Shown in pieces: positions 7,900-17,558 of a stretch of DNA of 64,000 nucleotides. Position 1 is the stretch's first letter; every line of letters begins with the position of its first letter. Where the stretch lies: positions 1-64,000 of the forward strand of contig CAWIIX010000016.1 of assembly GCA_963836195.1 (NCBI GenBank). The letters are read 5' to 3'. Position numbers and translations under genes: made by a program. The notes under the pieces were generated by a model. That model ran no database searches, was not told the origin of the DNA, and saw only the letters and a program-made list of their open reading frames with translations. This DNA comes from Trebonia sp963836195. GTDB lineage: Bacteria; Actinomycetota; Actinomycetes; Streptosporangiales; Streptosporangiaceae.

Positions 7900-9676
7900 A
7901 TGCAGGAATCCGCAGTGGTACTTGGCGTTCTCCGCGAGCGAGGCAGGAAGGGCCTGCCGTGCACGCAGCTTTACCGGCAGATGTTCAACAAGGAACTGTA
8001 CCTGCTGGCCTACGGGAACATCTACTCCAACCAGGGGGCGATGACGCCGGGGGCCAGCGAGGAAACCGCCGACGGCATGTCCGAGGACAAGATCGACCAG
8101 ATCATCGGGCTGATGCGGCATGAACGGTACCGGTTCGCACCGGCCCGCCGCGTCTATATCCCGAAGAAGAACGGGAAACTCCGCCCTCTCGGCCTGCCGT
8201 CATGGTCCGATAAACTGGTCGGCGAAGTGGTGCGCCTGCTTCTTGAGGCATACTATGAACCGGTGTTCTCCGACCGGTCGCACGGGTTCCGGAAAGGGCG
8301 AGGATGTCATACCGCACTGCGGGAGATAAACGATACCTGGACCGGGACCACGTGGTTTATCGAGGGTGACATCTCCGACTGCTTCGGCAGCCTGGATCAC
8401 GAGATTCTTCTCGGGATACTGGCGGAGAAAATCCACGACCAGCGGTTCCTCCGGCTTATCCGTAACATGCTGAGAGCCGGGTACCTGGAAGACTGGGAAT
8501 ACCACGAAACGCTCAGCGGATCCCGCAAGGCGGAGTGGTGTCCCCGATCCTCAGCAACATCTACCTCCACAAGCTCGACGAATTCGTCGAGCGGGAACTG
8601 ATCCCGCAATACACGCGGGGAGCACGCCGGAAAGAAAACCCCGAATACAAAAGGGTGAAAAACCGGCTGGCAAGAGCGCGGCAGCGCGGGGACCGGGCAG
8701 CAGCCCGCGACCTGGAAAAGCAGCTGCGCACGCTCCCTTCAGTAGACCCGGCTGGACCCCGGCTACCGCCGCCTCCGGTACTTGAGGTACGCGGACGATC
8801 ACCTGCTGGGATTCACCGGGCCGAAGGCCGAGGCCGAGGAAATCAAGGCCAGGCTGGCGCGGTTCCTCCGGGAGACCCTCGGGCTGGAACTGAACCAGCC
8901 AGAAAACCCTGATCACCCACGCCCGCAGCCAGCCGGCGCGGTTCCTCGGCTACCACGTCACCGTCCAGCACAACAACACCACGCGCACCGCAGGCCGCAG
9001 GTCAGCCAACGGGAACATCGCGCTGCGGGTGCCGCCGGACGTGATCAAGGCCCAGTGCGCCCCCTACCGGGAACACGGCAAACCGTGGCACCGGACCCGG
9101 CTCCAGAACCTCGACGACTACGACATCGTCCGGACCTACGGAGCCGAGTACAGGGGCGTCGTGAACTACTACCTGCTCGCCCAGGACGTCTGGCGGCTGC
9201 ACGCCCTGCACTGGCACGCACAGACGTCCATGCTGAAAACCCTGGCCGCCAAGCACCACGGCACCGTCACCCAGATGGCAGCCCGCCACCGGGCCAAAAT
9301 CGAGACCAGCGACGGACCGCGGACCTGCTACGAGGCCAGGAAGCACCGCACGGGCAAGAAGGACCTGGTAGCGCGATTCGGCGGGATCAGCCTGCGGCAA
9401 GACCGGCGGGCGGTCATCCGTGACCCCGCGCCCGGCCCGGCCCCCTACCCGCGCAAGGAACTGATCTCCAGGCTCCGCAAACGGGAATGCGAGCTCTGCG
9501 AGACCGGCACCACGGTGACAGTCCACCAGGTCACCGGCCTCAAAGCGCTCGGGGAACCGGGACCGGGACAGCCCGCGTGGGCCGCCCTCATGGCAAGAAT
9601 GCGGCGCAAGACACTCATCATCTGCGCCACCTGCCACGACTGGATCCACGCGAACCCCGTCACGCAAGCGGCATAA
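7900..9676 (+). pseudogene. Group II intron reverse transcriptase/maturase, frameshifted
   Basis: The RT domains appear in order: LCRLYRQMFN-type start, YIPKKNGKLRPLGLPSWSDK, YEPVFSDRSHGFRKGRGCHTAL, FIEGDISDCFGSLDH and, in another frame, GGVVSPILSNIYLHKLDEFV. The catalytic RYADD box and the maturase X segment then follow. The C-terminus carries an HNH-like zinc endonuclease: CELC, a His region, and CATCHDWIH. Frames break near 8522 (one C lost in a CCCC run), near 8750 (one extra G) and near 8905. A further shift at 7893-7905 separates a probable MRNA start. The HNH histidine pair reads VHQ instead of the usual VHH. All catalytic pieces are present, but no continuous frame exists. Confidence 0.85.
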
Positions 9677-9685
9677 ATCGCTGGA

Positions 9686-9721
9686 GAGCCCGGTGCGTTT
9701 AACGGCGCACGCCGGGTTCGG
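9686..9721 (+). ncRNA. Group II intron domain V
   Basis: GAGCCCGGTGCG, a TTTAACGG loop region, then CGCACGCCGGGTTCGG form the 34-36-nt domain V hairpin, with the conserved catalytic-triad region and a bulge. This is the ribozyme core found at the 3' end of bacterial group II introns. It looks intact although the ORF is broken. Confidence 0.8.
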
Positions 9722-9961
9722 AGGGAGGCCGCCAGGAAAAGGCCCGGGTTCACCCGACATGAACACGGGACCTCGCCAGGCGGCCCACCCTACCCGCGAA
9801 CATGCCCTGACCTGCACCGCCACTGTTGAGAAAGGCCGCTTCGGCGCACATTCGGCATACGCCGAGCCGGATGGCCTTGCTGTCGCCACAGCGCCCAGTA
9901 GGCAGCCGCGTGATGGAGCTGGCTCTGATCAGGGCGCTTGCGAGTGTCTCCAGTCGCGTGG

Positions 9962-11293
9962 TCACGGCAGTTGAAGTTCGAGGGTTACCTGGTCAGTTGC
10001 CCTGCTGAAGGTCAGCGTCAGGGCACGGGCGAGCGGGTTGAGCCTGGGCAGGAACCTCAAGGTGAGTTCCTCGTGGTCGCCGCGACCACGGCTGCCGTCG
10101 AACTGGCTCAGGTACATGCCGCCGAGGTCGTCTTCGGCGGCGACCGACAGGACAGGCCATTTACGGTTCCGGTCGGCGCTGTAGCTCCACCAGCCAGGCT
10201 CGGCACGCAGGTACACCCGCCAGGTTCCCGGCTCGGAGATGAGGCTGTCGACCCGCACCGCGGTGTCATCGACCTGGGGCAAGGAAACAAAGAGGTCAAG
10301 GTGCCGCGAGGCCCCGTCGCTGCGGTCCGCCGCGTCGATCATGCCGGACCATCCACGGGGGAGCCCGTCGGCCGGGCCGTGCCCGGTGAGCACGGCGCAC
10401 AGCCGGGCCAGCTGGCCGGGCAGCTCTCTGGCGGCGCCTGGCCCGACGGACTGCTGGATCTCCGCTGCCCGGGCGAGCGCGGCGGAGCACTGCCGCTCCA
10501 CCTCATCCTGTCCGGCTCCGGTGAGCTGGAGGCCGATAAGCCCCAGTGCCTGCTGCGACAGCACCCACGTTTCGGCACCGTCCGTCGCCGGCAACAGGCG
10601 GCTCACACGCGTATACGCGTGGGCAGATGGCACCAGGCGAGCCGATGATCCGTCGTGGCCGCGCAGTTCCAGCCAGCCGCGCTCACGAGCGGGAACGGGA
10701 TCCACCCCAAGGCGGAGCGCTACCGGCCCGCGCTCCTGGCTGAGGTCCGGGTCGTGCTGGAGGTCCTCGACGTGCAGGACGTAGGTCGTTCCCTCATCGT
10801 CGGTGAGGACCACGGCAGTGGTGATCGCCCCGGCGAGGTCCCTGACGGCCTCCGCCCTCGCTGCCCTGGCGCTGGTGCTGATCGGGGGCGGCGGCTGGGC
10901 GAGCCGTTCCTGGGTCTGCCTGGTGGGCGCCAGCGAGGCGTCCAGGAAGGCATGACCCGCGCCCGCGACCAGCCCGCCCGGATACAGCGTTCCCACCACA
11001 GTCTCGAGGGGGGAGGCTCCGCCGAACGACCAGGAGGTCTCGGCTCGCCCGGCTCCCCCCTCGCCCGAGGGCAGCCCGGCCAGGCGGCGTTCCACCTCGG
11101 CGTGCAGCGCGGGCCAGCTGGCGAAGCCGTACTCGCGGGCCACCGCCAGCTGGGCCGCCGACAGCGATACCCGGTCCGAGAAAGCACGGATCCGGGCCAG
11201 GGCAGATGGCTCGCCGCCAGCGGCGGCGCGAAGCAGCTCGCGAGCCTGGCGGCGGAGCTGTTCGAGGTTGGGGCGGTCAGGAAGCTCGGGCAC
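9962..11293 (-). CDS. Uncharacterised protein with Streptomyces-type N-terminal helical module
   Basis: A 443-aa protein. Residues 1-75 (DRPNLEQLRRQARELLRAA through LSAAQLAVAREYGFASWPAL) match a module that precedes various domains in actinobacterial proteins, such as ankyrin or DUF repeats, and starts many unknown ORFs. The remainder (TTAVVLTDDEGTTYVLHVEDL; WSYSADRNRKWPVLSVAAEDDLGGMYLSQFDG; LTLRFLPRLNPLARALTLTFSRATDQVTLELQLP) is beta-rich and cytoplasmic, with no signal peptide. No catalytic motif is visible. The frame is long, uninterrupted and has strong third-position GC bias. It stands alone, downstream of the group II intron and on the opposite strand. Confidence 0.85.
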   Translation of the reverse strand: MPELPDRPNLEQLRRQARELLRAAAGGEPSALARIRAFSDRVSLSAAQLAVAREYGFASWPALHAEVERRLAGLPSGEGGAGRAETSWSFGGASPLETVVGTLYPGGLVAGAGHAFLDASLAPTRQTQERLAQPPPPISTSARAARAEAVRDLAGAITTAVVLTDDEGTTYVLHVEDLQHDPDLSQERGPVALRLGVDPVPARERGWLELRGHDGSSARLVPSAHAYTRVSRLLPATDGAETWVLSQQALGLIGLQLTGAGQDEVERQCSAALARAAEIQQSVGPGAARELPGQLARLCAVLTGHGPADGLPRGWSGMIDAADRSDGASRHLDLFVSLPQVDDTAVRVDSLISEPGTWRVYLRAEPGWWSYSADRNRKWPVLSVAAEDDLGGMYLSQFDGSRGRGDHEELTLRFLPRLNPLARALTLTFSRATDQVTLELQLP

Positions 11294-11979
11294 GACGTCT
11301 CCTCACGGCCCAGGCTCGCATGTGGGCTCGGTAAGAAGACGATCTTGCCGAAAAGCATTACCCCGGAACGGAGGTGGACTCAGTCCTGCCCGCGAACCCG
11401 GCGGCGCCCTCTAACGCCGACAGGGAAAGCGTATAGCGTCCGCGCCGGACCGTCCAGCTCCCCGAACCTCGACCAGGCGGCAGCGCCCATCCTGGAGCCC
11501 GAGGTCCTCGCCGGAGGCCTCCTTGCGCAGCACCGTCCGCGCTGTGAATGAGCCCAGTCGATCTGTGCCTGCATTCCGGTGTCCGCCCGCCCGTGCCGGG
11601 CGGGCGCCCCCAGCGCAGAGCCCGGAGACGGGCGCGCCCGGCGCCGCGCAGCGGCGCCGCCTGATCCCCTTTAAAGCCGCATTCGGCAGCTCGGCGCATC
11701 TGCCTCCATACGTGCGAGCGCCGACACAGGGGTGACGGTTCCACAGACCGCTCCCTTTCCGCTCCGGTATGGACAGCCACCCCAACGCGGCCCTGCAACA
11801 AGGGCACACCGAACCGGGTGATCTGCAGAGGCTTAATGCCTCGCGACCAACAGACCTTCATGCATGCAAAATGGGCGATATGGGACGTCATCCGTGGCCT
11901 GCTGCTACACGCCGGGTGACCCGGTCATGAGATCGCTCATGATCGACGGCCGGGCGGCTGCGACATCTCGTCGCGGGCG
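11294..11979. other. Non-coding stretch with strong GC hairpins
   Basis: No credible gene. It holds two compact perfect hairpins. The first is CGCCCGCCCG/CGGGCGGGCG at 11584-11606 (3-nt loop) and the second CGGCGCCGC/GCGGCGCCG at 11639-11659 (loop GCA). They may be terminators or remnants of a structured element. The 18-mer ccgaaccgggtgatctgc at 11809-11826 recurs exactly at 17443-17460. Confidence 0.5.
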
Positions 11980-12246
11980 TTAGCGGCAGGGCGTTGCGAG
12001 CAGCGACGCGAGGAGGAGAGGGTCGCTGGTGTCGATGTCGACGATCTTGGTGCGGCTCGAGGCTCCGGAAACCAGGCGGACGGCGCTGCGGCGGACGCCG
12101 AAGGAATCGGCGACCGCGGTCAGTGCAGCCTCGGTGGCATTGCCATCGACGGCCCGCGCGCTCACCCGGACGATCAGGGCGCCGTCATGCTCGCCGCCGA
12201 CGCCTGGACGTGCCGAGCCAGGCTTCACCCGGATACTGAACCGCAT
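11980..12246 (-). CDS. DUF167/YggU-family protein
   Basis: An 88-aa protein starting at ATG 12246 (MRFSIRVKPGS). This is preferred over upstream in-frame starts because the family begins at this beta-strand. RVKPGSARPGVGGEHDGALIVRVSARAVDGNATEAAL and VRLVSGASSRTKIVDI are the signature of the small YggU/DUF167 fold. The biochemical role is unknown. The gene lies alone between unrelated minus-strand genes. Confidence 0.88.
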   Translation of the reverse strand: MRFSIRVKPGSARPGVGGEHDGALIVRVSARAVDGNATEAALTAVADSFGVRRSAVRLVSGASSRTKIVDIDTSDPLLLASLLATPCR

Positions 12247-12332
12247 GCAGACAGTATCGACGTCGGACGCGGCCGGTAACGTCGGAAGCACGCCCGTACC
12301 GCGAAAGGCTGGCAGGGCGGATCTGCCGCTGG

Positions 12333-12821
12333 TCAACTGGCGGCTCTGCCGGGGTCCTGGTCGCTGGCCAGGAGGCTGGTCATGAATGACAGCAGGTCGC
12401 CCGCGACCCGGCGGTCGATCCGGTCGGGGTCTTTCATGGTGTCAACGAAGCCGACGGTGCCGTCCTCGGCCAGGACATAGTAGTTCCCGCAGCCGTCGCC
12501 GGCCACGGGCAGCAAGCCCGATTCAGCCCACTGCGGATGCAGATCCCGCATCCACGCCATGTCCAGCGACGGCGCGTCGGGCCGCGGCCCGAACAGACCC
12601 CCAGGCCCGATTCGCGCTCCACGGCACACTGACAGCCACGCCCTCAGGGGCGGCGGCATACCGCAGCCAAGCCTGGCCTGCAGATCATCGAGTTCGACTG
12701 GCCTGGCCCCGCGCGGAGGCTCGTCGTCCGATGCCCGGATGGCCCCGGCCACCAGCCCGCGCAGGATCTCGAGAGCCTCACCCGCCTTCACGATCGTCAC
12801 CGTACCGGCAAGCAGCGACAC
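12333..12821 (-). CDS. SMI1/KNR4 (SUKH) family protein
   Basis: 162 aa. The SUKH fold is recognisable: PPRGARPVELDDLQARLGCGMPPPLRAWLSVCRGARI, then WAESGLLPVAGDGCGNYYVLAEDGTVGFVDT. The last includes the family's (L/I)PIA.DG.GN.Y element, here LPVAGDGCGNYY. SUKH proteins are often immunity proteins of contact-dependent or polymorphic toxins, but in actinomycetes many stand alone, and no toxin gene adjoins this one. The start is GTG at 12821; alternatives downstream are possible. Confidence 0.85.
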   Translation of the reverse strand: MSLLAGTVTIVKAGEALEILRGLVAGAIRASDDEPPRGARPVELDDLQARLGCGMPPPLRAWLSVCRGARIGPGGLFGPRPDAPSLDMAWMRDLHPQWAESGLLPVAGDGCGNYYVLAEDGTVGFVDTMKDPDRIDRRVAGDLLSFMTSLLASDQDPGRAAS

Positions 12822-12930
12822 TCACCACGCCGCCATGAAAGCTCGAGAGCGAGCACACCGTGCAGAACTGGAGAGCCTGCGCGCCGACGCCACCGCGCAG
12901 CGTGTCTGTACTGAGCGGAAAGAATTGGCG

Positions 12931-13653
12931 TTACGTCCAGATGGCGCTGGGCAGTCCGTCACTGAACAACTCAGGCGGCGTGGACAATGCCCGGCCACGA
13001 AGGACGCGCACGGCGGTCCAGGCCGCTGCGGCAGCGTCCAGCACGTCATCGACGGCGGCTTTCTCGCCCGCCAGACCGAGGTCGTCGGGAATGCAGATTC
13101 CCGCTCCGGTTAGGAGGCGGTGCCACTGGACCGTGCCGGCCCAGCACGACTTGCGCGACTGCAGTGCGGTGCCGGCGAGTTCCGCAAAGCTGGCCTCGGG
13201 GTGGACCTCCACCACGCGGTGAGGTGTCTCCCGTACCCAGCGGTCGACCTGGAGAATCTTGGCCTGCAAGGCGAAGGCCTGACGGGAGATGCCCTCGCCA
13301 GCCAGGCGGCGGCTGAGGTCAGCGGCCGTTGCGTAATCGGGGGCTTCCAGGGCCGGGCGGACCGGCGTCATGAACACCGACGGCCACCGCGGCCCGACGG
13401 CCTTGCGGGCGAGGATGTCAGCCTGACGGCGCCCCGTGTCGGGCAGGCCGATCGGGATATCGACCGCGATGACCGCCAGTGGCCCGTCGACGGCGGCCTC
13501 CTCGACTAGGCCGCCGATCCCAGCCGCCGCGTAGGCGCTGACCGCCTCTTCCGACAAGGCGATCCCGATCCACCCTGACTTGCACGCATCAACTCCCAGA
13601 ACACGCCAGCCGTTCACCGCACCATCATGGACTGCCGCGTCCGGCGATACCAC
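12931..13653 (-). CDS. DUF429 family protein (RNase H-like fold)
   Basis: About 240 aa. GWRVLGVDACKSGWIGIAL opens an RNase H/actin-like fold. VIAVDIPIGLPDTGRRQADILAR and GPRWPSVFMTPVRPAL, then HRVVEVHPEASFAEL, are the diagnostic DUF429 motifs, with conserved acidic residues at the D (VDA), D (VDIPIG) and E (EVHPE) positions. It is probably a metal-dependent nuclease-fold protein with unknown substrate. The start is ambiguous between GTG 13653 and GTG 13617; the fold begins at the latter. It is separate from the SMI1 gene downstream. Confidence 0.87.
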   Translation of the reverse strand: MVSPDAAVHDGAVNGWRVLGVDACKSGWIGIALSEEAVSAYAAAGIGGLVEEAAVDGPLAVIAVDIPIGLPDTGRRQADILARKAVGPRWPSVFMTPVRPALEAPDYATAADLSRRLAGEGISRQAFALQAKILQVDRWVRETPHRVVEVHPEASFAELAGTALQSRKSCWAGTVQWHRLLTGAGICIPDDLGLAGEKAAVDDVLDAAAAAWTAVRVLRGRALSTPPELFSDGLPSAIWT

Positions 13654-13903
13654 CTTCCTGGGGACACGCGCGGCAACTTGTCAAAGACACGGGAACTTGC
13701 ATGGCCAGCCCGCGCGATCGGCGGCCAAGAGGACCTCACGCAACGTAAGCGCTGACGCGTACCGACGGCGCGCGATCCGCCGTTATGCCCGGGAAGGAAT
13801 TCTCTGATACCGGATCCAACGCGTACGCATAACCGGGTGCTCTGGACGGTGAACCGTGGGGACATGGGCCTGACCTGGATACCTGCGATGGGCGGATGCC
13901 CTT

Positions 13904-14182
13904 CTATGGCTGGATGCGCGGGTCGGTCAGAATCGCCCAAACATACGCCGGACCTCGCACCAGCGCATTGATCGCGCCGGGCCCGCTAAGCGGTAGCAGG
14001 GCGAAAGCCGCCCGAAAGTTGCTGACATGCAGTGGGTAGTCAGTGCGGTCGGGGATGACCATGTCACCGCGGACCTTGTACACGAATGGCAGGCCGGTCT
14101 TGGTCGCGAACTGCTCGCCAGTGTGAACTGTAATCCGTCCCCACACCGTCTCGAAGCGGTCGTCTTCTTCACCGTTGATCAT
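13904..14182 (-). CDS. Conserved hypothetical small protein
   Basis: A 92-aa protein from ATG 14182 (MINGEEDDRF), preceded by GTGAGGAG. The sequence FETVWGRITVHTGEQFATKTGLPFVYKVRGDMVIPDRTDYPL followed by GPAYVWAILTDPRI resembles a small family found in many actinomycetes that has no known function. It has no membrane segment or signal. It stands alone. Confidence 0.72.
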   Translation of the reverse strand: MINGEEDDRFETVWGRITVHTGEQFATKTGLPFVYKVRGDMVIPDRTDYPLHVSNFRAAFALLPLSGPGAINALVRGPAYVWAILTDPRIQP

Positions 14183-15304
14183 GTCCCTGCTCCTCACGTG
14201 AGCGCTGTCATGGGACGAGCATCGCGGTAAACATTAGGTTCCTGTCTAGTGCAACGGATGCAAATTTTTGGTAATCATGCACGTTCCAGCACTGGGCTGG
14301 GCTTACCAGACATTGGTACCGATCTCATAGGCCAAGCGGTCGTACCAAGCCAGGCGGCTATGGCTACACGGGCCAGGTCACGATCTGCGTCCGTCATGAG
14401 GTGTACCGAGGAGCGCTCCCATCTCAGTCAGTGCGGGAGGGCCCGCCTCATCAACCCGGTGCCGTTCCCGGCGATCGGGGTAATGCGCGTAGCCGATCTG
14501 CACGGGAACCGGTGTCCATTGGATTGCAGCCAACGACGCGCGGAACTGGATGATCTGATCTTGGCGATAGCGGCAGTTCCCGCAGTTCAGCGGCGTGCAG
14601 ACCCCGCGGCCTCAGCGCGGATTCAGCACAGGGTCGGAGATGAATCGCGTTTCCCGTCCGGCCCGCGCCCGTTGCCGCAGGTGGTCCGGACGTACGCCGA
14701 ACAGGCACCGCACGCCAAGCGGTCGCTGCCTCAGTGGGACGCTCGTCGCAGACGCACCGAAGCACATTTCACGCTGACCTACCAGAGCGGGAGGCAACCC
14801 ACACGGGCCGGCGATATAGGGCCGCACACGGGTCGGATTGCCGATGAACGCCCGGGAAACCCAAGGTGTGCCGCTACCGCGGCGACACGGCGGCATCACG
14901 GGCCGGACGGAACACGCCACACCACGCTGGCGCCACCGGTACCCAAGAAACCAGGGCACGGGGCACAGCCCAGCCGGGCCAGCAACTGCCCGGGCACGGG
15001 CGCGACGGCCGCCGGCTGCCTAGCCACCCGCGTGGAATCCATACGCGGAGAGGCCTGCGCCGCGACGATTGATTCTTACGAGTCCTGCACGCAATCAGTC
15101 GGGAGTCCACCGGCAGGTTTAATCCGGGCGCGACCTGCGCCTTCCCCAGCTAGCGGGGGATTCCTTCGCTGATGAGCACCCGGGTCGGAACAAGCGCTGG
15201 CTGGCGGACCGGCACGGCGGACGGCGCGCTGATGGTCGTCCCAATCGCGTGCAGCGCGTCGGCCCGGGATCGGGCTTCTTGGGCGTTCGGCAATGTTCAA
15301 GTGA
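14183..15304. other. Long stretch without a confident gene
   Basis: The frames are interrupted. The minus strand about 14400-14620 reads a coding-like segment (CGNCRYRQDQIIQFRASLA, WTPVPVQIGYAHYPDRRERH) with no start codon after a TGA. A minus-strand frame at 14612-14959 (FIGNPTRVRPYIAGPCGLP) may belong to the same broken locus. The plus-strand 307-codon frame 14249-15172 looks like an antisense shadow. I treat the region as decayed or non-coding. Confidence 0.4.
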
Positions 15305-16282
15305 TCAATCTTCCGGATGCCGAAGGCTCTCGGGGAGAGGACGTCCGTACTTCTCGGCCAAGTGCAAAGTCTGAGCGTACAGGCGGGCCTGGTGCACGAC
15401 GTCCCCGAGTACGTAGGCGTTGGTGCCGGCCCCCGCGACAACAGAGACAACGGGCATTGCCATGGCGACCTTCGCAACTGGAACCGACCTGCCATTTGCG
15501 AACTGCTTCATGAGCTTCTCTACCGCTGCCATCAACTTGTGGTCGTCACGCAGCTTTTGGCTCCATCGCACTCGATCCTTCGCGGCATTGAACGCCGCAC
15601 CGGCTTTCAGGGCGGCCTCGGCCTTTGGCGCTTGGTTGCGGTAGGCACGCAAGACCATGCGGTCGACAAGGTGCCGCATCTCTTCGTCCCTCACGTCGAA
15701 CCCGTAGGCGTAGCAAACCCTGGTCGCAACCGCCGTGCTCAGTACGTGCACCGCCACCATGTCGAGCGTGATCGCTGCGACGCCGCCCGCGTACGGCACC
15801 ATGGCCAGGACACCCATCGCCCCGCCTTGAAGCGCACCGCCCGTGCGCCACTTCAATGCCATTGTTCTCGTGAAGTCGTCGAGATGCTCAAGGTCAAGCT
15901 TCTTGAGATCTTCCAACTTCGCGACATCGCGTCCCGCCGTCTGGTGATGCTCCAAGACCTTCTCGGGATCCATGAGCTCAGTCGTCCAGTCGGTCGCAAG
16001 GCTGAGGAGGTGAACTGCCGCCTTGACGGTGGTGACGAGAGCGGCGTCGGTCACCCCTTCGACACCGTCCTTCACGGCAGCCGGCGTTGCGTTCGAGACG
16101 GCCTGGCCGACTTTCAGGGCTGCATCCCTGACCTGACCGCCAGCCTCGCCGAAGGCGGCCCGGGCCTTCGGGGGGAGCACCTGGCGACGCTCGGCCTTCT
16201 TCGTCCAGTGTCGCTGCAACTGTGCCCAACGCCGCTCCTCATAGGGAGACATCGCGCGGGCGCCTGAGATTTCTTCGGTCAT
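15305..16282 (-). CDS. EcsC-family protein
   Basis: 325 aa. The N-terminal MSPYEERRWAQLQRHWTKKAERR, the central KLDLEHLDDFTRTMALKWRTGGALQGGAMGVLAMVPYAGGVAAITLDMVAVHVLSTAVATRVCYAYGFD region (quoted by landmarks only) and ending VPVAKVAMAMPVVSVVAGAGTNAYVLGDV are typical of EcsC/YaaH-like proteins. Hydrophobic stretches at about residues 150-185 and 265-290 suggest membrane association. B. subtilis EcsC is linked to an ABC exporter, but actinomycete paralogues are solitary and of unknown role. No EcsA/B gene is nearby. The RBS is weak, and the ATG at 16282 begins the longest homologous frame. Confidence 0.85.
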   Translation of the reverse strand: MTEEISGARAMSPYEERRWAQLQRHWTKKAERRQVLPPKARAAFGEAGGQVRDAALKVGQAVSNATPAAVKDGVEGVTDAALVTTVKAAVHLLSLATDWTTELMDPEKVLEHHQTAGRDVAKLEDLKKLDLEHLDDFTRTMALKWRTGGALQGGAMGVLAMVPYAGGVAAITLDMVAVHVLSTAVATRVCYAYGFDVRDEEMRHLVDRMVLRAYRNQAPKAEAALKAGAAFNAAKDRVRWSQKLRDDHKLMAAVEKLMKQFANGRSVPVAKVAMAMPVVSVVAGAGTNAYVLGDVVHQARLYAQTLHLAEKYGRPLPESLRHPED

Positions 16283-16325
16283 AGACGCAAAGATTAATAC
16301 AGAAATTACTGGAAAACTTGTGTAA

Positions 16326-16724
16326 TCACTCAGAAATTCTTAATCGATCCTCGACTGGGGGCCGCGCCGCGAGAAGACTGCCCAGGCGCTGGCGTCGTTC
16401 TCCAAAGAGATCGGCTTCGTCGATCGCCATGGACTGCCTCTCATCGAAGCCGTGGCGTGGAACCTGAGGGTACGGGCGTTCCCGGAGATAGGCGCGGACC
16501 GGCCTGGCCGTTGAAGCCCCGCCCCAGGCCTGCGCCTCGCGGCGGACTTTAGCTCCAGCCTCCGACATTTCCTGCCACCCGAATCCAGGTTGCGGGAAGT
16601 TACGCAGGTTACCGCTGGCATCCACCTGCCCGAATATCGACCAGCAGGGCTTGTCGTGCCGGGAAGCCCTTGCCGCGATGCGCCCGGCGGTTTCAATCGG
16701 CCGAAGCAGATCAGGCTCGGGCAT
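16326..16724 (-). CDS. Hypothetical protein
   Basis: An open frame of 132 codons from ATG 16724 (MPEPDLLRPIETAGRIAARASRHDKPCWSIFG). It continues with GQVDASGNLRNFPQPGFGWQEM and ends RLRISE. The composition is balanced rather than arginine-biased, which suggests a real gene. I do not recognise the family. It follows the VOC gene on the same strand but with a gap of about 120 bp and no clear RBS. An alternative is a remnant of a longer protein. Confidence 0.45.
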   Translation of the reverse strand: MPEPDLLRPIETAGRIAARASRHDKPCWSIFGQVDASGNLRNFPQPGFGWQEMSEAGAKVRREAQAWGGASTARPVRAYLRERPYPQVPRHGFDERQSMAIDEADLFGERRQRLGSLLAARPPVEDRLRISE

Positions 16725-16848
16725 AGGACGCTGACGGACGCATAATCGGTTCTTCGGCCACCCAAGGCTGACCGTTCGGCACGGTTGCGGCGCCAATCGT
16801 AATCGGCGATCGGCGCCGGGACGTCATGATCGTAGTTACAATCCGTCA

Positions 16849-17343
16849 TTATTCCTCGTTGCGGCCAGTGGGGCGCGTAGCCCCTGATTGCGGAGGGATC
16901 CGCGTCTCGCTGCTGCTCTTGTGCGGCGTGCCAACGGGTGACCTGTTCGGGTGGTCCGCTCCCGGTTCTTGCCTGCATAAGCGAGGCGGTGCGATGCGTT
17001 CGCCGAGAGCCAGCCGGTGGCCGCCGGGCATCTCGACCACGAAGTCCCGCAGGCCCCATGGATGGTCGGCGAGGCCGGTGACGATCCGCGCGCCGTGGGC
17101 CGCGCACTGCTCGTGCAGGTCATCGACGCCGGTGACCCCGATGTAGGCGGCGGTGGCCGTGTTGACGCCGAGGGTCGCGGACTGCACCAGCGCCAGTCCG
17201 ACCGCGTCGCGCCGCAGCAGCACCAGGCCCATTTCGGGCTCGTCTACCTCGACCTCGAACCCGAGCACCTCACGCAGGAACGCGGTGGCGGGCGCAAGAT
17301 CGTCAACTTCCAGATTCGGCCGACAGCTCAAGAACTCGGTCAC
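16849..17343 (-). CDS. VOC-family (glyoxalase/bleomycin-resistance-like) protein
   Basis: 164 aa. NLEVDDLAPATAFLREVLGFEVE, MGLVLLRRDAVGLALVQS and GVTGVDDLHEQCAAHGARI, then GLRDFVVEMPGGHRLALGE, form one complete betaalphabetabetabeta VOC module pair. Many homologues end near LALGER (residue about 120). The additional 40 residues, rich in Pro, Arg and Ser, look like read-through, so the native stop may have been lost by a frameshift near 16980. The substrate is unknown; the fold covers lyases, dioxygenases and binding proteins. Confidence 0.8.
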   Translation of the reverse strand: MTEFLSCRPNLEVDDLAPATAFLREVLGFEVEVDEPEMGLVLLRRDAVGLALVQSATLGVNTATAAYIGVTGVDDLHEQCAAHGARIVTGLADHPWGLRDFVVEMPGGHRLALGERIAPPRLCRQEPGADHPNRSPVGTPHKSSSETRIPPQSGATRPTGRNEE

Positions 17344-17558
17344 CGCCCCATGCTATGGCCGCCCGGGTCACCCAGCAGCAGCGCGCATCGCCGCCGTTCT
17401 GGGCGGCAACCACGCTGGCGAGATGGTTAGCCCGAAGCCACGCCGAACCGGGTGATCTGCGCCCTACGCGACGCCCGGCTTCAGGACGATGACGCCCGCA
17501 TCTGCCGATGAGCGGACGTGGACTAGATATTTGAGTGAGTCACACATATTGTCGTCTC

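Larger units (their letters stand above)
7514..9758 (+). mobile_element. Group II intron, degenerate
   Basis: The 5' boundary is placed at GTGCGCC (7514), matching the conserved GUGYG start of group II introns. A structured RNA region follows (7514-7890), with the CCTATGGCGACGGAGTGCCC segment usually seen before intron ORFs. A reverse-transcriptase/maturase reading frame then occupies 7900-9676, domain V lies at about 9686-9721, and a domain VI-like stem ends at CCCGAC (9758). The interrupted exon is not a recognisable gene. The 3' end could differ by a few bases. The ORF is broken at several points, so mobility is lost unless a partner supplies the protein. Confidence 0.82.

Noticed and set aside
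11358..11891. 177-codon minus-strand frame over the hairpin region
   Set aside because: The frame crosses two strong perfect hairpins and has no stable domain pattern or RBS. Its C-terminal part is arginine/glycine-rich.
14249..15172. 307-codon plus-strand frame
   Set aside because: It is rich in Arg, Pro and Thr with no homology. The minus strand is more coding-like in the same place, so it is treated as a shadow over a decayed region.
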